Assembly (NCBI GenBank): GCA_028688955.1
Contig: JAQTXD010000020.1
Span: 1 to 46,851, forward strand
DNA from: Desulfuromonadaceae bacterium
Lineage (GTDB): Bacteria; Desulfobacterota; Desulfuromonadia; Geobacterales; Pseudopelobacteraceae
Reading direction: 5' to 3'
DNA length: 46,851 nt
Shown piece after piece: positions 1 through 8,489 of the stretch. The position numbers were made by a program, and so were the translations under genes. The notes beneath the pieces are model-generated. The model made no database searches. It worked only from the letters and a program-made list of their open reading frames with translations, and was not told the DNA's origin. Positions within the stretch are counted from its first letter, which is position 1; the number at the start of each line of letters is the position of its first letter.

Positions 1-408
1 AATACGTGTGAGTTTGCATGGATCAAGAATGGTGCGACCGATTGCGTTCAACTGCGTCGGACGAATAACCGAATATCCAATATAATTTTCTCGGTATTGA
101 TCCAGGCTGAATAGATTTTCTGCCGGTATCAGGCAATTAAAGAAATGAAGTCGATATGTAGTTGAAGGTCGATTGGCAAACTTTTTTGAATAGAAATTCG
201 AGTATGCATCCCTGTAATCTTTATCAATATAGCTTTTTTCAATCAGTACGGACTTAACATCATCTTCCAGATAATCACGCAGCCGTTGATGCTCGGGACC
301 CGATAGATATGCCTTGCAAATATCGGCAAGCTCAAGCCACCCGGCTTGCGTCTCCACCGAAACGAGTGCATATGATGGGTTATTGATCAATACCAGCGTC
401 AAGATCAT
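1..408 (-). CDS. Hypothetical protein, partial (C-terminus beyond the left edge)
   Basis: An open frame enters from the left edge with no stop, giving at least 136 residues of the N-terminal part. I do not recognise the family. It is rich in Tyr and Asp (IDKDYRDAYSNFYSKKF around residues 63-79) and has a GYSVIRP motif followed by IGRTILDP near the window edge. The first ATG (408-406) has AGAGG directly against it, too close to work. A TTG two codons later (402-400) has the same AGAGG at a 6-nt spacing and may be the true start. It is separated from the next element operon gene by about 115 bp and probably belongs to the integrated element. The function is unknown. Confidence 0.6.
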   Translation of the reverse strand, partial: MILTLVLINNPSYALVSVETQAGWLELADICKAYLSGPEHQRLRDYLEDDVKSVLIEKSYIDKDYRDAYSNFYSKKFANRPSTTYRLHFFNCLIPAENLFSLDQYRENYIGYSVIRPTQLNAIGRTILDPCKLTRI

Positions 409-523
409 CCTCTAATCTGAATCGTTAAAAAGGGTATATCTCGCACAATTAGACAAAATTGTAAACACCTAATAACTCAGAATAGTTCTAGGCAAGTCAA
501 GATAGATGGTTCTTACGGTTACG

Positions 524-772
524 TTAATAAGTAGATATGTCCTGGATTAGATTTTTAGTAATCTGAATCAGTTCGCGTAAATCGTTTCGTAATACGATAG
601 CCTCTTTCGTATGTTTTCCAGTTCGATAACGACCATGCGCCTTTCCTGATAGACTTTTTCCACCATGAAGTCTACAGCGCCCATTCTTCATGGCAGGCTG
701 ACGGCAAGAACCGCCAGCCCTCGTTATTGCACCACAATGCATCCGTGACATAGGGTAATTCATTTTTTTCAT
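524..772 (-). CDS. Small HGGxSTG-type element protein
   Basis: An 82-residue basic protein. The N-terminal half holds CGAITRAGGSCRQPAMKNG followed by CRLHGGKSLSG, the cysteine and HGG pattern of small proteins that recur in prophages and integrative elements (HGGxSTG-type). Here the motif reads HGGKSLSG. The spaced Cys and His residues (C-x9-C-x9-C-x2-H) suggest a small zinc-binding fold, which is inference. The ATG overlaps the TGA of the upstream gene by one base (TGATG), with a G-rich ribosome site just before it, so it is translationally coupled. It is the last gene of the operon that starts at the AlpA-like regulator. The exact role is not known. Confidence 0.7.
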   Translation of the reverse strand: MKKMNYPMSRMHCGAITRAGGSCRQPAMKNGRCRLHGGKSLSGKAHGRYRTGKHTKEAIVLRNDLRELIQITKNLIQDISTY

Positions 773-1392
773 CACTCCCCCCCTCCTGTGACGCCCCCGG
801 CTGAAATGCTATCGGCAATCACATTCTGGCCGCCGGTAACATGAACCTGCTTGACGATTATAGTTTGCTTACCGGCATTTCTGGTACGGCAGAGAGTTTC
901 CATTCCCTTCTGGTAAACTTCCATCAGCTTTGCGGCAACGGCAATCTGTTTTAGTTGAAAGGTTCGTGTTTCCAAATCGCGAGCATAGTTGCCACCCTCT
1001 GCAATCAGATTCATAGCCTTCACATGACAGGCTGCCATCTGGTGGGCAAGCATCTTTTCAAGGCTGTTCTTTGCCTGAATACTGTTAGCAGTATCAATGC
1101 CGGTTTCCAGTGAGGAAGCTCGCTGCAATAGTTTTGTGCGTTCCATACTGGCATCAACAGACGGGGTGTCCGGATTAGAAAGCGTGTTTATGATACCATA
1201 GGGATCATGCTGTTCATCCTCAGGGATGTGCATCACCTCACCCTGCCGAATATCCGGCGGTGCTTCAGGTATCATCAAACTTGCCGCTTCTCGTTCATAC
1301 ATTGAAAGGAGTGTTGGATTTGGTCTGTGTGATTCATAATAAAGATCATATCGCGCATCAGCAGCTTGCTGTGTTCTGGTTTTCCGTTTCAT
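772..1392 (-). CDS. Hypothetical mobile-element protein
   Basis: A 206-residue protein. The start is set at the ATG at 1392 because it overlaps the preceding stop as ATGA. The frame stays open further upstream but that stretch lies inside the preceding gene. The N-terminus is basic (MKRKTRTQQAADARYDLYY). The middle is helical with a conserved-looking segment around residues 110-150 (KMLAHQMAACHVKAMNLI), and the end is Gly-rich. Proteins with a KMLAHQMA..H..AM segment occur in phage-like elements next to small HGG proteins. I cannot assign a function; a packaging or DNA-binding role is only a guess from context. Confidence 0.65.
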   Translation of the reverse strand: MKRKTRTQQAADARYDLYYESHRPNPTLLSMYEREAASLMIPEAPPDIRQGEVMHIPEDEQHDPYGIINTLSNPDTPSVDASMERTKLLQRASSLETGIDTANSIQAKNSLEKMLAHQMAACHVKAMNLIAEGGNYARDLETRTFQLKQIAVAAKLMEVYQKGMETLCRTRNAGKQTIIVKQVHVTGGQNVIADSISAGGVTGGGE

Positions 1393-1691
1393 GCGTTGCC
1401 CTCGATACCTTTTGCAACCACTGCAATAAACATCAGTTCCTTGTTGCGTTGACGCAGTAAAGCATTTTCCTCTGCCAGCTTTTGACATTCTGGAAGAAGC
1501 ACATTAACTACCTGTTCTGCTGCCTCAACAAGGTACAGCACATTTCGTGGTGTAATTTTGCCTTTGTTTTCCGTCGCGTGAATAAGGAAGGGTGCCAGAT
1601 CCTGCAATGCGCCGTTGATAGGGTGGTGCGCTCGCAGTTCATCAAGGTGCTGTTGTGCCTGTTCATCGGTCATGTTATCGTATTCAATCAT
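1389..1691 (-). CDS. Hypothetical protein with C-terminal coiled coil
   Basis: A 100-residue protein with AGGAG nine bases before the ATG. It is acidic and helical, and residues 66-92 (PECQKLAEENALLRQRNKEL) look like a short coiled coil. The stop overlaps the start of the next gene (ATGA), so it is co-transcribed and probably coupled. No family recognised. It is downstream of the primase-helicase and the Cys-rich protein in the element's operon. Confidence 0.6.
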   Translation of the reverse strand: MIEYDNMTDEQAQQHLDELRAHHPINGALQDLAPFLIHATENKGKITPRNVLYLVEAAEQVVNVLLPECQKLAEENALLRQRNKELMFIAVVAKGIEGNA

Positions 1692-1703
1692 GGTGGTAGT
1701 CTC

Positions 1704-2021
1704 CTAAGGTGCGGGGGCAAGTTTGCCTTGCTGCTCGTTTATGGTTTGTGTGGCATCCTGTGAAGCGTGGTAGTGATCGCAGGCATTACGGACACAACCA
1801 GAAGGATAAGTGCTGCTGTGTAACTTTTCAGAACACCAACCGCCATAAAATAAACAGTGGTGCGGAAGGTCGCGGCCTCCGTTCGTTGGTGGTATCATTT
1901 CGATTTTGCGCAGTATCTTTGCTGCTTGATTTCGATTCAGCTCTAAAACTTTCCCAGCCGGTAGGGTGACACACCCTTGTTGCGTTTCCACAGTAAGGGG
2001 TTCAACAACAAAATATTTCAT
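1704..2021 (-). CDS. Small Cys/His-rich element protein
   Basis: A 105-residue protein whose start overlaps the primase stop (ATGA). The first 45 residues resemble a small beta-rich domain (MKYFVVEPLTVETQQGCVTLPAGKVLEL). The second half carries HHCLFYGGWC followed by SGCVRNACDHYH, which gives Cys and His in C-x6-C and C-x4-C spacing suggestive of zinc binding. Such short C-terminal C...C...C...C segments are seen in small genes beside satellite primases. The function is unknown. Confidence 0.6.
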   Translation of the reverse strand: MKYFVVEPLTVETQQGCVTLPAGKVLELNRNQAAKILRKIEMIPPTNGGRDLPHHCLFYGGWCSEKLHSSTYPSGCVRNACDHYHASQDATQTINEQQGKLAPAP

Positions 2022-4423
2022 GACATCACCTCAAAATTAGTTCCGGTTAGGTCAATAACTTCACTTGCTGAAAAGGGGGCTTTATCCGTAACAACGTCAC
2101 AACCCTGTATTGGTGCGGGTTTGCATGTTTCCTTTTCAGATTCACAAGAGTAACGTGACAGATTATTGGTAACAGGTAAAGCCGCTTCTGGTGCGGTTTG
2201 TGACGTTGTTACGCTTGGAAGGGGGGTAACTGGGATATAACGAGAAAACGCCTCGGCAAGCTGTTCTTTTTCGTAGCCCTTGGCAGTTTCAAAACCGAAT
2301 CTGATTGTCTTGCTGTGGATTCCGTACCCCTTCAACTTGTCTGCAATCTGCCGGGGTTTGATCTGAAACCCTTTGTTGTATGTGTTCCACGGCTTTTCAT
2401 CATCGGCGATAAGTTCTTTAATCAGTTCCGCTGTGCTGATACGGTCAACTTTCTTGTGTTCAAAGATTTCCTGTATATCTGCAAGTAATTCAGTGCCGAT
2501 ACTCAATGAGTGGCTTTCACCCCCAGCAAGTTTCAGCGCAGTTGCCGTGCCGGTCTTGTACCATCCACCCCCGGCAATCATTGCAATAGCAAGTAACGGC
2601 TCCCAGTTGTCTTGCGCACGGTCATTAAGGCTGGAGGGGAGGTCAGGGCGTGCCAGCCTTACCCGTTCGCAGTTGTCATCGGCGAATCGTGCTAGCTTTT
2701 GACAAAGTTCGATAAACAGACCGGGTTCAGCGTGGCGGATACGGTCGACGGATTCATGGGAGAGTTTCCGCCGCAATTCAAGAATGATTGACCGATCCAT
2801 AAGCGTGTCGGCAACATGGCCGATACCAGAAAGCGCCTTTGCTCCCCAGACGTTAAAACGCTTCGGGGTGTGGTCATCTCCTACACAACGGATAGTAAAG
2901 GCGCTGTCGCGGGTGTGACCGCAGTTAATCAGCCCCCGCAACTCTTCATTGTCTTTCATGCATGCGTCAACCTCATCAATCAATAAAGTAGGTTGCCAGG
3001 CATCTATTGACCTGAATAGTGCACTTGGTGAAATGCTACTTGACATAAGCGGTCGCGGGACAAGCCGCCCGATCAAGAACAACATCATAGATTTTCCACA
3101 ACGCTTTTCAGGTGCGGTGATTACCGCCAGTGGTGCAACCTGAATTACGTCAATAAACCACGTCATAGCAATCCATAATGCCACGGCGTGAGCTGTCTCT
3201 TGCCCGCAGATAATGAAACGCTTGATAGTTGCTGCAATAGTTGTCAGTAGTGCTGCTCCGTCAACTGGTTCGTGCCACGGATCAACATCCTCAAAAGGCG
3301 AATCTTTAACATCTACTTTACGTGTCGCCTTGATTTCAACGTCAAGCGTCCCAGGACGTACCCCTAGTGCTTTTGCTTCGTCTTTGCGTACTTTATCATA
3401 TTGAAGGGGGGAGAGTTTCGCCAGACGGTTGACCGCTGCCGTCAACAGGTCTGTAATATCTGGGGTGGTGTTCTCTGTAGCTGTTGCAGCATCAGGAACA
3501 GGTGCTTGTATAGGGCCAACCAGAACAGCAGCTCCAAGACAAGATAAGACGGCTTGTTTTCCTGACATTCCGAAGAGGTCACAAACATCTGTTCCATCAT
3601 CACCGGAAAAAGTAGGTATTGCCAGCCGTGCGCCTGTTGCCAGTGCCGCCGCTGTTGCTTTGGTCACTCCCGGATTATTTGCGGACAGTCGATCATTGTC
3701 AGCAACAAAAACCATGTCATAGTCGTTACCGCCCGCCGATCTAATAGCCTTGCCAACTTCAAGCAAATTGCCACAATCAAAACAGACGATAGCGGTCGCG
3801 CCGGTCAGTTCATGGATTTTGCAGGCATCAGCCCATCCCTCGACAAGATAAACTTTATTACCCTTACCCTTGATTGCCAGGTACGATCCGGCTTTCTCGG
3901 TACCGGTCAGAAATTTCTTTGAACCATCCGGCATAATGACCTGCAAACCGGTCAGGGTCTTTTCCTTATACAAAGGGATTAACAGCATATTTTTCAACTG
4001 CTTTGCGCCAAAAGGTTTGATTCTGTGAGACACAAGATAGGCATGGTCTGCTTTTACATCGTGCGCCGCTGCCAGCATTCTTTTTGCCTTGCCGCAACAC
4101 TCTGCCCGGACTTCCTGTAATGCCTTATCACGCGCCGCCCGTGCCTGCTCTCTTCGTTCTTTGATCTGGCTACGCTCTTCCGTTGTCAGGGTGTTATCTG
4201 CTTTGGCTTGCCAGTTTTGCCCGTCTGGCATACGTGACCAATGGCCGAATTTTCCCGCCGGGATTCCGTCACCGTAGAGGATATACCAAAGGTCTTTCTT
4301 ACCTGGTCGGTCTTGTTTGTCGCGGACATGAGCATGAAGGATGCCGTCATCAATAATCGGCCTTTCCGGATCTAGCCCGGCGTTCCTCATAGCCTCGGCG
4401 AATTGTTCCAATGAATCTGTCAT
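2018..4423 (-). CDS. TOPRIM primase / DUF3631 helicase-type replication protein
   Basis: An 801-residue protein, likely the replication protein of the element. Residues 1-75 include the conserved WYILYGDGIPAGKFGHW segment typical of satellite primases. Residues 145-285 are a TOPRIM domain with the catalytic Glu in VEGWAD (E195) and the acidic pair in VADNDR (D242-D244). Residues 380-620 hold an ATPase with Walker A APEKRCGKS (437-445), Walker B TLLIDEVD (479-486), and the DRAQDNWEPLLAIA segment of DUF3631. It is thus a primase-helicase fusion by analogy with the P4 alpha protein. The last 150 residues are less conserved and may bind origin DNA. ATGA overlaps on both sides couple it to its neighbours. 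Confidence 0.85.
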   Translation of the reverse strand: MTDSLEQFAEAMRNAGLDPERPIIDDGILHAHVRDKQDRPGKKDLWYILYGDGIPAGKFGHWSRMPDGQNWQAKADNTLTTEERSQIKERREQARAARDKALQEVRAECCGKAKRMLAAAHDVKADHAYLVSHRIKPFGAKQLKNMLLIPLYKEKTLTGLQVIMPDGSKKFLTGTEKAGSYLAIKGKGNKVYLVEGWADACKIHELTGATAIVCFDCGNLLEVGKAIRSAGGNDYDMVFVADNDRLSANNPGVTKATAAALATGARLAIPTFSGDDGTDVCDLFGMSGKQAVLSCLGAAVLVGPIQAPVPDAATATENTTPDITDLLTAAVNRLAKLSPLQYDKVRKDEAKALGVRPGTLDVEIKATRKVDVKDSPFEDVDPWHEPVDGAALLTTIAATIKRFIICGQETAHAVALWIAMTWFIDVIQVAPLAVITAPEKRCGKSMMLFLIGRLVPRPLMSSSISPSALFRSIDAWQPTLLIDEVDACMKDNEELRGLINCGHTRDSAFTIRCVGDDHTPKRFNVWGAKALSGIGHVADTLMDRSIILELRRKLSHESVDRIRHAEPGLFIELCQKLARFADDNCERVRLARPDLPSSLNDRAQDNWEPLLAIAMIAGGGWYKTGTATALKLAGGESHSLSIGTELLADIQEIFEHKKVDRISTAELIKELIADDEKPWNTYNKGFQIKPRQIADKLKGYGIHSKTIRFGFETAKGYEKEQLAEAFSRYIPVTPLPSVTTSQTAPEAALPVTNNLSRYSCESEKETCKPAPIQGCDVVTDKAPFSASEVIDLTGTNFEVMS

Positions 4424-4683
4424 GACCTACCTCCGTCACGCTGTCTATGAGAATAGATGGCGTCGGAGATGTAGCGGCAAGCAGCAATAAATGCCTGGAC
4501 CGGTACAGCCCGATTCAGGGCATATTCAATACATGCTAAGTCCAGTTTCTGGTTGTTAGCAAATTCAGCATCAAGTCCACCATCGTTTCGGGGGACAAAA
4601 TCACATTGAAAGCCACAAGCAATTAGGTAGGCAATTTTGTTTCTATCTCTGATGATTGTCGTCTGTGTCGATGTCTGCGTCAT
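4420..4683 (-). CDS. Hypothetical protein between regulator and primase
   Basis: An 87-residue protein of unknown family. It starts with a Thr/Gln-rich tail (MTQTSTQTTIIRDRN) followed by a compact segment with two Cys (ACGFQCDFV) and LACIEYALNRAVPVQAF. It begins two bases after the AlpA-like stop and ends in an ATGA overlap with the primase gene, so it is made with both. It could be a small replication accessory or regulator; nothing in the sequence decides this. Confidence 0.6.
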   Translation of the reverse strand: MTQTSTQTTIIRDRNKIAYLIACGFQCDFVPRNDGGLDAEFANNQKLDLACIEYALNRAVPVQAFIAACRYISDAIYSHRQRDGGRS

Positions 4684-4685
4684 GG

Positions 4686-4871
4686 CTATGCTTCCTTCTG
4701 GCTGTCAATCCAATTCATAAATCCATCAGCATCAATCAGCACTTTACGACCAACTTTACGAATGAACGCGGTTGCGCCATTTTGTTTTGAATTGAAGATG
4801 ATCCAACGAAGGGAGTTTTCGGTAAATGCAGGGAACTTCTGGGAGGTTTGTTTTACGGTAAGAAACGACAT
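4686..4871 (-). CDS. AlpA / excisionase-type helix-turn-helix protein
   Basis: A 61-residue protein with the length and pattern of the winged-helix excisionase/AlpA family. The N-terminus (FLTVKQTSQKFPAFTENSLRWIIF) matches the helix-turn-helix, and the wing and end read RKVGRKVLIDADGFMNWI. AAGGAG lies eight bases before the ATG. In P4-like satellites such proteins activate or repress the integrase or the replication operon. It is the first gene of the seven-gene operon running to 524, and a perfect palindrome lies 40 bp upstream of its start. Confidence 0.75.
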   Translation of the reverse strand: MSFLTVKQTSQKFPAFTENSLRWIIFNSKQNGATAFIRKVGRKVLIDADGFMNWIDSQKEA

Positions 4872-4911
4872 GGTCTATTCTCCTTCACAGTTTGGTTGTT
4901 CCAAGTGGCCA

Positions 4912-4925
4912 CTTGTACTGTGTTA
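4912..4925. promoter_or_regulatory. Perfect 14-bp palindrome, candidate operator
   Basis: CAAGTGGCCACTTG reads the same on both strands and sits in the only gap (4872-4975) before the AlpA-like operon, 40 bp from its start codon. This is the expected place for an operator bound by a dimer. Which protein binds is not shown. Confidence 0.5.
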
Positions 4926-4975
4926 GAGAATAAAGTTGTTTGTTGTGGTTGAGAGTGTATGAACCTTCTTTTGAT

Positions 4976-5737
4976 TTACACCTTTCGGTATTTCGGCAAA
5001 GCGGCCTTAAGTTTTTCTGACAGAGATACACCGCTGTCATCGTAAGGGCTGTCATAAGTTTTTAGCAGCGCCATATAATCATCCTGCATAATTTTTGGAG
5101 CAACTCCAGTGCAGTCACTTTGTTTCTGCCATTCTTTAAAGGATGGAAGATTGTTTATTGAGGTACGTTTTGCCATGTCAATTATTGAGTCAACGATACA
5201 AGCGAAATTAGCCTCCCCCTCATATCTACGCTCAATAACTGTGTATGCTATCTCAATAGCTTGTTCCCGCGATATACCGAACAGCCATTGCAGCTCATAT
5301 GCGTCTGTTAGAACCTTTTCGGCAGTAATGGTAAAACAGTCATAATTATTCTTTTTTTCAGCAGTTATATTGTAACACCAGTCAAGCGTGAGATTTTGCC
5401 TACAACCATCATTAAGGTTTGTAAGATAAAGACGAAAACCACTTGCGATCGCTTCGGCCATCCAGTATGGGACAGTTACATCAGCAGGTGATAATTTCCC
5501 GCCCTCAGAAAATTTGTCAACTCGATGTGAAAATGCTTCCATGACATATAGGAAGTTCTTGCTTTCATTGTAATCCTCTTTTGACCGGTGCTCGCTAGTG
5601 ACGCAAAGTGTGTGATTGTCAACACCCAGGAGGAAATTTTCACCTTTACCTTCCCAGTCATCTACGGGCGCAATAAGTGAAGTAACCCTTACTTCTTCAT
5701 AGTCTGGGTGACATCTGTTTTTTCTCTTAGTTGCCAT
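4976..5737 (-). CDS. Hypothetical protein between integrase and AlpA-like gene
   Basis: A 253-residue soluble protein with no signal peptide or membrane segment. The ATG at 5737 is chosen over an upstream TTG because it has GGAG ten bases before it. The start is basic (MATKRKNRCHPDYEEVRV). The middle contains WMAEAIASGFRLYL and a helical stretch near residues 140-180 (GISREQAIEIAYTVIERRYEG). I do not recognise the family. It lies 51 bp after the integrase stop on the same strand, so it may be read from the integrase promoter. Confidence 0.6.
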   Translation of the reverse strand: MATKRKNRCHPDYEEVRVTSLIAPVDDWEGKGENFLLGVDNHTLCVTSEHRSKEDYNESKNFLYVMEAFSHRVDKFSEGGKLSPADVTVPYWMAEAIASGFRLYLTNLNDGCRQNLTLDWCYNITAEKKNNYDCFTITAEKVLTDAYELQWLFGISREQAIEIAYTVIERRYEGEANFACIVDSIIDMAKRTSINNLPSFKEWQKQSDCTGVAPKIMQDDYMALLKTYDSPYDDSGVSLSEKLKAALPKYRKV

Positions 5738-5788
5738 TATTGTATATCTCCACAATCGCTATGTACTTTTGGGCCTGTGCTTTTAGTC

Positions 5789-6862
5789 TTACTCAGCCTG
5801 CGTACCAAATATTTTTTGATTCATCCTCTCCACAACCGACAGCGTATGCTGTTCTGAAAGATGCGCGTAACGCTTCACCATGTCATTTGTTCGGTGACCA
5901 AGTACGGCGGCAATTTCCGGCAAACTTGCACCGTTCATAGCCAAGTATGAAGCGCATGAATGGCGCAGATCATGGAAGTGGAAATTTTCGATATTTGCGG
6001 TCTTAACAGCATTATCCCATGCAGTGCGAACGGATATTGACTCTTTGCCTTTTATACCTGCACGGGGAAACACAAGCGGGGTATCGATCCGGCGTATTTT
6101 AGAATGATCCTTGAGCAGTTTAAATGCTTCACCGGTTAGTGGTACAGCCCTTGTGTCGCCGTTCTTGGTATCAACCAGAATGATCCTTTTCAGGTCGAAA
6201 GAAACATTTTCCCAAGCAAGGCTAAGTATCTCGTTTTTTCTTGCGCCAGTAGAAATAGCCAACAGCACAACTAGATAAAGATGTGCGTTGCGGCTAACCT
6301 TACAAACTTCAAGCAGTCTGTTGCGTTCATCATCAGACAAAAAGCGCACTCTGCCTTTTGGTTCTGCTTCCTTCTCAACCTGTGCAAAAGGTGTCTTATC
6401 AATCCAGCGCCATGTTTTAACTGCCTTGGTGAAAACGTGCGACAATGCTGCCAGATACCTGTTGACGGTTGAGCCGGCCATCACTGTACCCTTATATGTT
6501 TTTTGCTGTAGAAGCTTCGTTTTGCATTCGTCTATAACGTCTGGAGTAACATCAGCCAGCGTGCGCATTCCTATTTCATTCTTCCACCATTCTAGTTGTG
6601 GTTTTTGCCCCGCTGCGGTCTTTGGCTTTTTGGGGAGTTCTTCTTTAATATACTTATCAATTAGTTCCTCTGCTGTGTGTTTCTTGGCCTTGATTGTTTC
6701 AAAGTGCTTTCCGTGGTGTATAGCTGTTTCAACTTCTTTTGCCCATCGGTCTGCATCGGTTTTGCGCTTGAAGGTCGCAGACTGCGTAGGGTAGCCCTTC
6801 ATCCTGATTGTCACTTTGTAGGTGACTCCCTTTACGCCGTCATACTTGGTTATGCTTGCCAT
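5789..6862 (-). CDS. int: Tyrosine recombinase, site-specific integrase of the element
   Basis: A 357-residue phage-type integrase. The start at 6862 is preferred because AAAAGGGGG lies just before it; the open frame extends 20 codons further. Residues 1-55 form an N-terminal arm-binding-type domain, about 60-160 the core-binding helical domain, and 170-345 the catalytic domain. The catalytic residues are visible: R208 (TGARKNEIL), H297 and R300 (HDLRH), H323 (LGHRTND) and Y332 (KRYAHL). It would integrate and excise the element at the tRNA-Leu gene at 10332. It is unusual that the gene is 3.4 kb from the tRNA, with cargo genes between, rather than directly next to it. Confidence 0.92.
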   Translation of the reverse strand: MASITKYDGVKGVTYKVTIRMKGYPTQSATFKRKTDADRWAKEVETAIHHGKHFETIKAKKHTAEELIDKYIKEELPKKPKTAAGQKPQLEWWKNEIGMRTLADVTPDVIDECKTKLLQQKTYKGTVMAGSTVNRYLAALSHVFTKAVKTWRWIDKTPFAQVEKEAEPKGRVRFLSDDERNRLLEVCKVSRNAHLYLVVLLAISTGARKNEILSLAWENVSFDLKRIILVDTKNGDTRAVPLTGEAFKLLKDHSKIRRIDTPLVFPRAGIKGKESISVRTAWDNAVKTANIENFHFHDLRHSCASYLAMNGASLPEIAAVLGHRTNDMVKRYAHLSEQHTLSVVERMNQKIFGTQAE

Positions 6863-6929
6863 AACGCCCCCTTTTCCCAGACTTGATAACAGCCAGTAAA
6901 AGAGTACAACTAACAACCACAACTGTCAA

Positions 6930-6950
6930 CACAAGATACATAATCTTGTG
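6930..6950. promoter_or_regulatory. Inverted repeat, candidate operator upstream of integrase
   Basis: CACAAGAT, five bases, then ATCTTGTG: a perfect 8-bp inverted repeat 68 bp upstream of the integrase start. A dimeric regulator such as the AlpA-like protein could bind here. It could instead be a weak hairpin in the integrase leader. Confidence 0.45.
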
Positions 6951-7002
6951 ATATATGACATAATACCAATATAAATAAGTATGTTATAAATTATATGCTC
7001 TT

Positions 7003-7054
7003 ATTTGGTGCATATATGGTGCACAAAAATCTAAATTTAGTGCAAATTGGTGCA
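7003..7054 (+). repeat. Four ordered ATTTRGTGCA repeats, candidate integrase arm sites
   Basis: The copies are ATTTGGTGCA (7003-7012), ATATGGTGCA (7014-7023), ATTTAGTGCA (7035-7044) and AAATTGGTGCA (7044-7054, sharing an A). Steps of about 11, 21 and 10 bp put all four on one face of the helix. Two inverted copies lie beside the tRNA at 10241-10261. This pattern is typical of arm-type sites bound by the N-terminal domain of tyrosine integrases. Confidence 0.55.
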
Positions 7055-7403
7055 ACTCCATCCAGAATAACCAATCGTTGAGTGGTCACATTTATGATCA
7101 ATTGAAATTATGAACGTCAATAGACGAGAGGCTGGCATTGGTAAATTTATTGGCTAATTTATAGAAGAAAACTTGGTTCCCATTTATTTCAATTTTAATA
7201 ATTCTCTAATTGACACTCGAACAAGCTCTGGTAGGATGCTGCTCGCATGCGTACTGGAATCATTACGGGTAGAAATGACTTGAGAAATAAATCTGGAAAA
7301 CTTTTATAAGTTTAGGGGGTTGCAACTAATTTACAGGCTAACATCCAAACCAGGATGATGGCCATATCTGATCAATAACAAGTTGAACTTATGGAGGAAT
7401 GGC

Positions 7404-8405
7404 ATGAAACTCTTAGTAACAGCCCAGCAAATTCGGGAGATGTTATATCAAGTAGCCCCATCAAAAATTGCAGTTGCCTTTATTGGAAAGGGGTGGAAAA
7501 AATTCATTCCCACGGAGCAACTACAAGAGATTGTGGTCTCACCAACTTTTGGATCAAACCCAAAGGCCATTGAGGAAATAATGAAAGTGATAGGAGATGA
7601 AAAAGTATATTTCCTAGATCAACTCCACTCTAAAGCCTACATTGGTAAAGACACCGCACTCATAGGTAGCTGCAATCTATCTGACAATGGTATGGGCGAT
7701 AACCATTTAATGGAAATGGCTGTGTTTTTAGAAAAATCTGCTTCAATTGCGCAGCTTGAGAATACATTCGAAGAATACAAGAAACAGGCGCTCAACCTCT
7801 ACCCAAACCTTGAAGCAAAAAAAGCCAGGCTCCGAATGCTAACAAAACAGTGGAATACCGCTGTCTGGCACGGAGTTACAATAGATGATACTGAGGAACC
7901 GAGCCTAATGGATTATGAAAGTGTATTGGATACAATCCATATTGCTTTTTATCAGCCAGACGACTTGGTTTACAATTCCGAAGCTATTGACACCATAGTT
8001 CCTGAATCAAAAGGTGTGTCGCCTGATGATTATTTTTCTGAACAGCTTCAGTTTCTGGAGGAGGATCCCATTGAACAGGGAGATTGGATTTTATGCTGGC
8101 ATTGTAATAACGATGGCTATCCACGAAAAAATGGTGATGTGAGTTGGATGCGTGCACATTATGTCATACCTCACGGTGTAGTAGACGAGGATTATACAAA
8201 ACTGGTATGTCAAGCAAAGAACCTAGAACCTGGCAGTGCCCCATTCCGGCTTGACCCGACAACTAAAGAACTTATTCGGAATGCGCTTTATTCCGGGCAA
8301 TTTCCGGAGTTGCTTTCACTAGATGACTCTGTCTGGCATCTGACACCTGCTGATGCCGTTACGCAAAATTTCCTTCAGCATATTAGGCAACAACGAAGAG
8401 AATAA
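7404..8405 (+). CDS. PLD-like (single HKD) protein, cargo gene
   Basis: A 333-residue protein. GGAGG lies just before the ATG at 7404, which is why this start is preferred over an upstream in-frame ATG. The N-terminal 110 residues carry one phospholipase D-type motif: HSKAYIG (H75, K77) followed by GSCNLSDNG (S89, N91). Family members with one motif act as dimers, often as nucleases. The C-terminal 200 residues are unfamiliar and contain WILCWHCNNDGYPRKNGDVSW. There is no signal peptide. It is the first of three plus-strand cargo genes between integrase and attachment site, a position where satellites often carry defence genes. A defence role is inference only. Confidence 0.7.
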   Translation: MKLLVTAQQIREMLYQVAPSKIAVAFIGKGWKKFIPTEQLQEIVVSPTFGSNPKAIEEIMKVIGDEKVYFLDQLHSKAYIGKDTALIGSCNLSDNGMGDNHLMEMAVFLEKSASIAQLENTFEEYKKQALNLYPNLEAKKARLRMLTKQWNTAVWHGVTIDDTEEPSLMDYESVLDTIHIAFYQPDDLVYNSEAIDTIVPESKGVSPDDYFSEQLQFLEEDPIEQGDWILCWHCNNDGYPRKNGDVSWMRAHYVIPHGVVDEDYTKLVCQAKNLEPGSAPFRLDPTTKELIRNALYSGQFPELLSLDDSVWHLTPADAVTQNFLQHIRQQRRE

Positions 8406-8489
8406 TATCCAACAAGGCTTACGACCTGCCCTAAAAGCTGGCAGGTCAAAGCCATGCCCGTTGAACGACAAAAGAAGGAGAATGGACTG

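Larger units (their letters stand above)
6863..7403. other. 541-bp AT-rich intergenic region upstream of integrase
   Basis: This divergent region separates the leftward integrase from the rightward PLD-like gene. It holds the 8-bp inverted repeat at 6930-6950, the ordered GGTGCA repeats at 7003-7054, and an imperfect inverted pair TATGACATA (6954-6962) and TATGTTATA (6980-6988). The right half (7060-7400) shows no gene and only a weak AAACTT/AAGTTT inverted repeat near 7300. Promoters for both genes must lie here, but I cannot place them with confidence. Confidence 0.5.

Noticed and set aside
1260-1969. Plus-strand open frames opposite the element operon
   Set aside because: They lie wholly within overlapping minus-strand genes that have ribosome sites and coupled starts.
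7213-7228. ACTCGAACAAGC resembling the tRNA-Leu T-arm, possible old attachment site
   Set aside because: Only 8 bases match without a gap and the stem does not pair, so chance is likely.
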